From positions 38,757-102,756 of the forward strand of contig CAUYLG010034743.1 in the NCBI GenBank assembly GCA_963573385.1: DNA of 64,000 nt, written 5' to 3'. This DNA comes from Cacajao melanocephalus (taxonomy: Eukaryota > Chordata > Mammalia > Primates > Pitheciidae). The notes under the pieces were generated by a model. It searched no databases and was not told the origin of the DNA. It saw only the letters and a list, made by a program, of their open reading frames with translations. Both the position numbers and the translations under genes were made by a program. This document shows positions 58,986 to 64,000 of the stretch, piece after piece; position 1 is the first letter of the stretch; each line of letters begins with the position of its first letter.

Positions 58986-61900
58986 TACTTTCTAGTCCTA
59001 GGAACCTGGAAAGGGACAGACACCCCCAGGGGCATCTTCCTTTCAGAAATGGAAAGTTCTGCTTTGTCCCAATCTGCATCTGAAATACTGATTAATGTAC
59101 TTGTTTTCTCTCTCCAGACACTTTTTCAGATAGCATCTGTCAAAAGCTGCCTTGGACAAAGCTCAGAAGGAAACTCGTGTATGCAAATCCTTTTCTTTAG
59201 AGAAGAGAGACAGAGAGGGGATCTGTATGACCTGGGTGTCTCTTCTTTTTCAGACTGATACTTCTATCTCCATTTGAGCTCTCCTCTGAACAATGATAGA
59301 TACTATCTCAAAACCGCTTTTCCCTCCTCGCCTGCCCTACCAAAACAATCACTACAACAAAGTCCCAGTGAAAGGAAAGTGTCCTTTTCCTTTTGACTGA
59401 TAAGAGTTCACAATATTTTCAGAATAAGTGGCAATATTTTATTGTCCGTGTTAGGAGAATGATGAATGTGTATTCGGCAATAAGGATAGGGATAAACAGA
59501 GGAGACCGGCCACAGGGACTTACTTAGGAGAGAATTGGGCTGTTGTTTGAGGAAGAGGATAAAACAGATGGTAACAAACGGTCTTCTCTTCTGAAAATCA
59601 TCCTCCTTTGGTATGTTGAAAAACTTTAAAATAAGAAGCACAGCTTTTGCCTCTTTAGCACGTTAGCTTTTTGTAATTATCTTTGATGCAACAGCTGATC
59701 CAGATAGTTACCTCAGGTATTATGTAAGTGGAGATTGAATTACTTTTATACTATTACCAAATGTAAAAAAATAAAAATAAAAAAATAAAAACTTATAAAC
59801 CTTATTTTCACCACCATTTTATTTCCTTATGCTTGTTTGAAATAGTAACTACTTATTTTAATCCTGTTTAAACTGCTTTTCCACAAATATACTAAATATA
59901 AAACTTAAACACTTAGACAGAATTAGAAGATGCCATTGAGCAAAGCTGTGTTCATTATCTAACCAAAGAAAAGAAGTTGAGAAGAAAAGAAAAGCCGCAA
60001 ATGGCAAGACTCTGAAGAATCTACTTGTTAACTTTTCCACTCTGGTGATTTTAGACTTTCCCAACAAATTGAAACACCGTTTTCTAAACAACAATGTAAT
60101 ATATTTTTGACATCATAAGAGAATGCTCTTAACGCATAAAAAATGCATGTCCCTTATGTAATCAAAAACAACAACCATATGAAGTATAATGCAATGAACA
60201 ATTCAATTCCTCTATTGAATATATTTAAAGGATATGTGCTGATTAAGAGCTTTGTCATTTGTGTTAACTGTCTAGTGAAAGCCTTTTGAATCTGGTTTAA
60301 CCCATATTTAAATGCCTTAGTGGTAGCCTTCAAATAAAAAAGTAGCAAATGAATCCTAGTGTTTGATTCCTTATATATTTTAATAAATGTTGTTGCATAT
60401 TTCTAATAACATTTACGTCTTACACAGAATGCCAGGTGGTTGAGTCTTTCAGGTGAAATGCCAACAACAAATTTACATGTTAAAATGTAAAGCAATTTGA
60501 CAATGCAAGCCATGTTTTTCAGAAGAAAATGATGTGATTTCTGTTTCATAGTAGCTCTTGGTAGTCATTTTAGTTTCACCCATAGGTAGGCCTTGCTAAG
60601 AGTTTGCAGAGTATCTTTGTTTTTCCTTTGTTATCCTCTGCACTACAGAGAGTCTTAAAACTATCTTGCGCTTTCATACATTAATAGATTCCACTTTTTT
60701 AACACAATCATTTGCAAGTTGATAGAAACATTTGCTAGATAAAACAGATGGGATGTGAATTAATCACCTTTTGCCATGAAACCTCTGCATAAAGAGAAAA
60801 ACCAATCAATCAATCAATATAAACAAAGAGAAGACCCCAGAGTATTATTAGTGGGAATGCATTTACATAACAGGAGATACCAGAGAACTTTACCGCTGTT
60901 TGTGAGGTGGTCGTATGTGAGAGATCTTTGTACAGCATCCAGCTTTCTAGTTGCCAGCACTTTGATTTCAGGAAAAGGGGCAGGGGGACAACCATAATGT
61001 AGATTTAGCTTTCATACTTAGAAATATAATTGTCTTTGGGAAACAAAAATGCAGCCAGCTCAGTTTATTATAGATTAATAAGTCTTCTAAAACAGAAAAT
61101 TAAGCAGGAGGCTCCTTTCCATGATAGATGTCTGCTGCCTAGTTGAGTGGTAAAAGTGGAAACAAGAAAACATACAATAAGCATAGATATGTAAAGCAGA
61201 AGGATGAGCGCATGGGGACAACTATTGATCAAGTTCATGAGCTTTGTAAATTGAGACAGATTGTTTAAATAATCTAGGTCTCACACTGTAACTTTCTGAA
61301 ATACAATGAGCCATGAAGACCTCTTCCAGTATTAAGATTTTATATCTGTGAGTTCCTCACCTGTTGTTGGGATGTCAAGTGAAACCAGAAGACCATCATA
61401 GACCTGTGCCTCAGTCTCACAGCAGGGACAGAATTTTGGGCTGGAGAACCAAAGTTTCAACTATATGAAACATTAAGGATGTTTTCCAACCCGAAAACTG
61501 TGCTACCTTCTTTCTCCACCCTAGAAATAATTTGCCATTTATGGTGTCTTCAGGCTAGGGATCTGCTTGGGTTTTAGAGTGGGCAATTGAAATAGGCCTA
61601 CCTATTTCAATGATGTAGATGACTCTGGAGCAAGTACAATTTTCTTATTCTCCCTGAATACTCATTCTTTTGTGCTTATAACTTTCTCTCTACATTGTTT
61701 CTTTTCCAAGTTCCTCAATTCTTCCCAATTTTAATGTCCACATTTATGTGGATAAATAGGTATAGTAGATATTTAAGAGAAACTATTATATCAACTAGGC
61801 CATCACCTCCTGTTTTTATGTGTGAAAATAGGTCTGATTTTAGTAGTAGTATAAGAAAGTTGATGGTTCTCCTTCTAAAAAGACTAATAAAAATAAAATG

Positions 61901-62057
61901 AGCATTTTTTAAAAAACGAAGAATTAAAGAAGTAAGAGAAATCAATCAATTGATGATATTTAGTACATGAAAATGTGTTGCATGCTATTTCCCCTTTAAA
62001 TTAATGCCTTGCTGATAGGACAATACACAAAGTACATTGACTCACATTCACTGAAAG
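58986..62057. other. Unassigned AT-rich DNA
   Basis: About 3 kb with no recognisable transposon. Small elements are an AAAAT-type run (59765-59791), a CAAT run (60803-60818) and a perfect hairpin (61586-61611). No gene recognised. Confidence 0.4.
61586..61611. repeat. Perfect 11-bp-arm hairpin
   Basis: ATTGAAATAGG, loop CCTA, CCTATTTCAAT. No T run follows, so it does not look like a terminator, and none would be expected in this type of genome. Confidence 0.9.
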
Positions 62058-62320
62058 TTTACTGCATGTTAGGAGCATGAACTCTGAAGCCAGACCACAT
62101 ATTTTGCAATCCTCACTCTGCCATATAGTGACCTTCAGTTATTTATCTTCTCTGTGTCTTATGTTCCATTTACAGTGTGGGGAGAAAGGAGTAAATATAG
62201 ACCTCATAGGATTATTGAGAATATCAACTAAAGTGATATTTATGAAACATTTAGCATTGTTCCTGAAACAAAGGTAATATGAAAATATCATTAATGATTA
62301 TTATCAATACTATTATAAAT
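62058..62320 (+). mobile_element. MIR SINE
   Basis: 'aggagcatgaactctgaagc', 'cagaccacatattttgcaat', 'cctcactctgccatatagtg', 'accttcagttatttatcttc', 'ctcataggattattgagaat' and 'gcattgttcctgaaacaaag' match a clear near full-length sense MIR. Confidence 0.8.
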
Positions 62321-62359
62321 GTTATAATTGTTTGGACACAGTAGGAATTTACTATGCAT

Positions 62360-62530
62360 TACTGATTTTAATATTATCTTAGTTAATTCTCCTCTGAACT
62401 CTATGAGTTAAATACCATTAAAACCTTAATTTTAGATATGAAGAAACTGAAGCATAAAGGAAATAAGCGTATTGTGCAAGGTTAGAGTATAAATGGTAAA
62501 TCTCAGACCTAGTCAGAAATTCTCCTCTAT
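62360..62530 (-). mobile_element. MIR SINE, antisense
   Basis: 'agttaattctcctctgaact', 'ctatgagttaaataccatta', 'tttagatatgaagaaactga', 'agcataaaggaaataagcgt' and 'aaatggtaaatctcagacct' match the antisense MIR core. Confidence 0.7.
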
Positions 62531-62934
62531 CCTGTCCCTCTTTGAGTTCTGTCTGGTTGGCCTACTCTTCACAATCCATACTTCTCATTTGGTCTCTCTC
62601 TAGAACTGTGGATTATACCAGCAAACCTGTCCGATTTTCCTAACTGTGCTTGTTTATATATGACCTGTTTAGTTTTGATGAACTTCAATCTAAAAGTATA
62701 AAAACAGGGATGTTAATATTTCTTAGAATTCTTGATAAGATTTAAGTAATTCTTTTTCACTCTTTCTGAAATTTAATATTTATCAGTTGTCATTATCTAT
62801 GAATAAGTAATCAGAAATTATAGTTTGTCCTTTTAGAAGATAATTTTACATGTTTGCACATGCACACATTCACATAAACACAACAAATTCTAATGGTGGA
62901 TTTTTAGCTTGCGTATTAGGATAGAAATTTGTGG
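62531..62934. other. Unassigned non-coding DNA
   Basis: Nothing recognised. Confidence 0.4.
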
Positions 62935-63230
62935 TTAAATTTTTATTTCTGAGATATATTTCATAACCATCACCACACTCTATCTCCAAAACTAATTCAA
63001 CTTCCAAAACTCAAATTCCACAATGATTAGACAACTCCTTATTCCCTCCTCCTACTAGTCATGAGAAAATAGCACTCTAATTACTGTCTCTATGAATTGC
63101 CCTACTTCAGGTTGTGTCCTATAAATTGAATCATGCAGTATGTGCGCTTTTGTCACGGTTTATTTCACTTAGCACTATATCCTCAGGTTTCACCCATGTT
63201 GTTGCATATTCTAAGGCTGAATATCATTTT
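62935..63230 (-). mobile_element. Old L1 (L1M-type) 3' UTR, antisense
   Basis: 'ctgagatatatttcataacc', 'atcaccacactctatctcca', 'tctctatgaattgccctact', 'attgaatcatgcagtatgtg', 'tttatttcacttagcactat' and 'ggtttcacccatgttgttgc' follow the antisense 3' UTR of old mammalian L1. Confidence 0.7.
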
Positions 63231-63237
63231 ATGTAGA

Positions 63238-63795
63238 CAGCCATGTGCCTCATAGCAACTTTTCAGTCAATGTCAGACTGCATATACAAAGGTGGTCCCA
63301 TAAGATTATAATGGAGCTGAAGAATTCCTATAACCTAGTGACACTGTAGCTTTCATAATATGGTAATAGAGTGAGTTACTCACGTGTTTGTGGTGATGTT
63401 GAGGTTGACACACCTACCACATTGCTGGTTGTTTGAAAGCCTAGCACATACAATCATGTACAATAGAGAATATCTGATAAAGATTGTAGGAGACTATGTC
63501 ATTGGCTTATGATTTTACTATACTATACTTTTAATCATTATTTTAAAGTATACTCCTTCTACATTTGTGTGTGTGTGTGCGTGTGTGTGTGTAAAGTTAA
63601 CTGTAAAACAGCCTTAGACAGGTCCCTTACGTGGTATTCCAGAAGAAACAATTGCTGTCATGGGAAATGACAACTCCATGCATGTTAATTTCCTCTGAAG
63701 ACCTTCCAAATGGGACAAGATGTGGAGGTGGAAGAGAATGGTACTGGTGATCCTGACTCTGTATAGGTCTCGGCCAATTGTGTTTTTGCATGTTA
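63238..63795 (+). mobile_element. Tigger3-like DNA transposon, 5' part
   Basis: Starts CAGCCATGTGCCTCATAGC and holds 'gtggtcccataagattataa', 'tggagctgaagaattcctat', 'gagttactcacgtgtttgtg', 'tactatactatacttttaat', 'gttaactgtaaaacagcctt', 'ggtattccagaagaaacaat' and 'gggacaagatgtggaggtgg'. It retains internal sequence absent from the shorter relative at 65-804. It contains a GT microsatellite at 63566-63592. Confidence 0.7.
63566..63592. repeat. (GT)n microsatellite
   Basis: GT run with one GC interruption inside the Tigger3-like element. Confidence 0.9.
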
Positions 63796-63798
63796 GCT

Positions 63799-63819
63799 TT
63801 TTTTTTTTTTTTTTTTTTC
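63799..63819. repeat. Poly(T) tract
   Basis: About 21 uninterrupted T. May be the reversed tail of a retroposon or an expansion of the A/T-rich Tigger interior. Confidence 0.85.
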
Positions 63820-63827
63820 AATTTTTT

Positions 63828-63915
63828 GAAAGAAAGGAAAAGAGAAGAAAGAAAGTGAGAGTGAAGGAAAGAAAAAAAAAGAATGTACAAGAGAAAGAAA
63901 GAGGAAGAAAAAGAG
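63828..63915 (+). repeat. GA-rich low-complexity tract
   Basis: Mostly GAAA/GGAA/AGAG units with a few interruptions (gtgagagtga, tgtacaa). Interrupted, unlike the tract at 45835. Confidence 0.85.
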
Positions 63916-63965
63916 GGAGAGAGAACAGGATTCTTGTTCTACTGCCCAGGCTAGAATGCAGTCTG
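63916..63965 (-). mobile_element. Alu fragment, antisense (short)
   Basis: 'ggattcttgttctactgccc' and 'aggctagaatgcagt' correspond to the antisense Alu text 'gtcttgctctgtcgcccagg...'. Only about 50 bp, ending abruptly before the window edge. Confidence 0.55.
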
Positions 63966-64000
63966 AAAATGGGTATTAAAAACCTCTATTATGCCAATAA

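Overview
This window looks like ordinary non-coding primate (probably human) nuclear DNA. It is AT-rich and built largely from interspersed repeats. Two antisense Alu copies, a truncated Alu, several primate-type L1 3' ends and one near full-length L1 put the host among primates. Older layers (MIR, L2, MLT1/MaLR LTRs, MER1/MER2/MER3/MER5 and Tigger-type DNA transposons, L1M fragments) are typical of placental mammals. I recognise no protein-coding gene, exon, tRNA, rRNA, snRNA or CpG island. The only recognisable protein-coding sequence is decayed LINE-1 reverse-transcriptase and ORF1 remnants. The window could be a gene desert or the interior of a very large intron; the sequence alone does not decide this.

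Layout. 1-1.3 kb: three-level transposon nest (Tigger7/MER44-like, interrupted by a Tigger3-like element, interrupted by an L1 3' end). 2.7-6.4 kb: antisense ERV LTR, MaLR LTR, antisense L2, a MIR3-like scrap and MER2. 6.4-20.9 kb: repeat-poor DNA with scattered MIRs, one truncated Alu and a well-preserved MER1B; the 11.4-18.2 kb part is nearly free of mobile DNA. 20.9-24.2 kb: MLT1 LTRs and L2 copies, one L2 split by an antisense MLT1. 24.2-29.4 kb: mostly unassigned. 29.4-38.2 kb: a series of L1 fragments in both orientations, MER5, MIR and AT-rich microsatellites. 38.4-45.5 kb: antisense MLT1, then a 6.2-kb antisense L1 with 17-bp target-site duplications, then MER5A. 45.8-46.1 kb: a 304-nt uninterrupted polypurine tract carrying a canonical G-quadruplex motif. 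46-52 kb: mostly unassigned, with a MER3-like element split by an old L1. 52.0-53.4 kb: primate L1 with a 5' inversion. 56.5-57.9 kb: two antisense Alus. 58-64 kb: unassigned DNA, a head-to-head MIR pair, old L1 and a second Tigger3-like element.

No genes work together here; the content is a stratified record of transposition and local repeat expansion. The most noteworthy items are the long polypurine/G4 tract, the dated full-length L1 with a roughly 150-bp ORF1 deletion, the nested insertions, a 60-bp-period tandem duplication, and repeat-poor blocks that might hold conserved regulatory DNA. I found no convincing evidence of a new biological system. Repeat family names come from recognition of consensus features, not from a database search.
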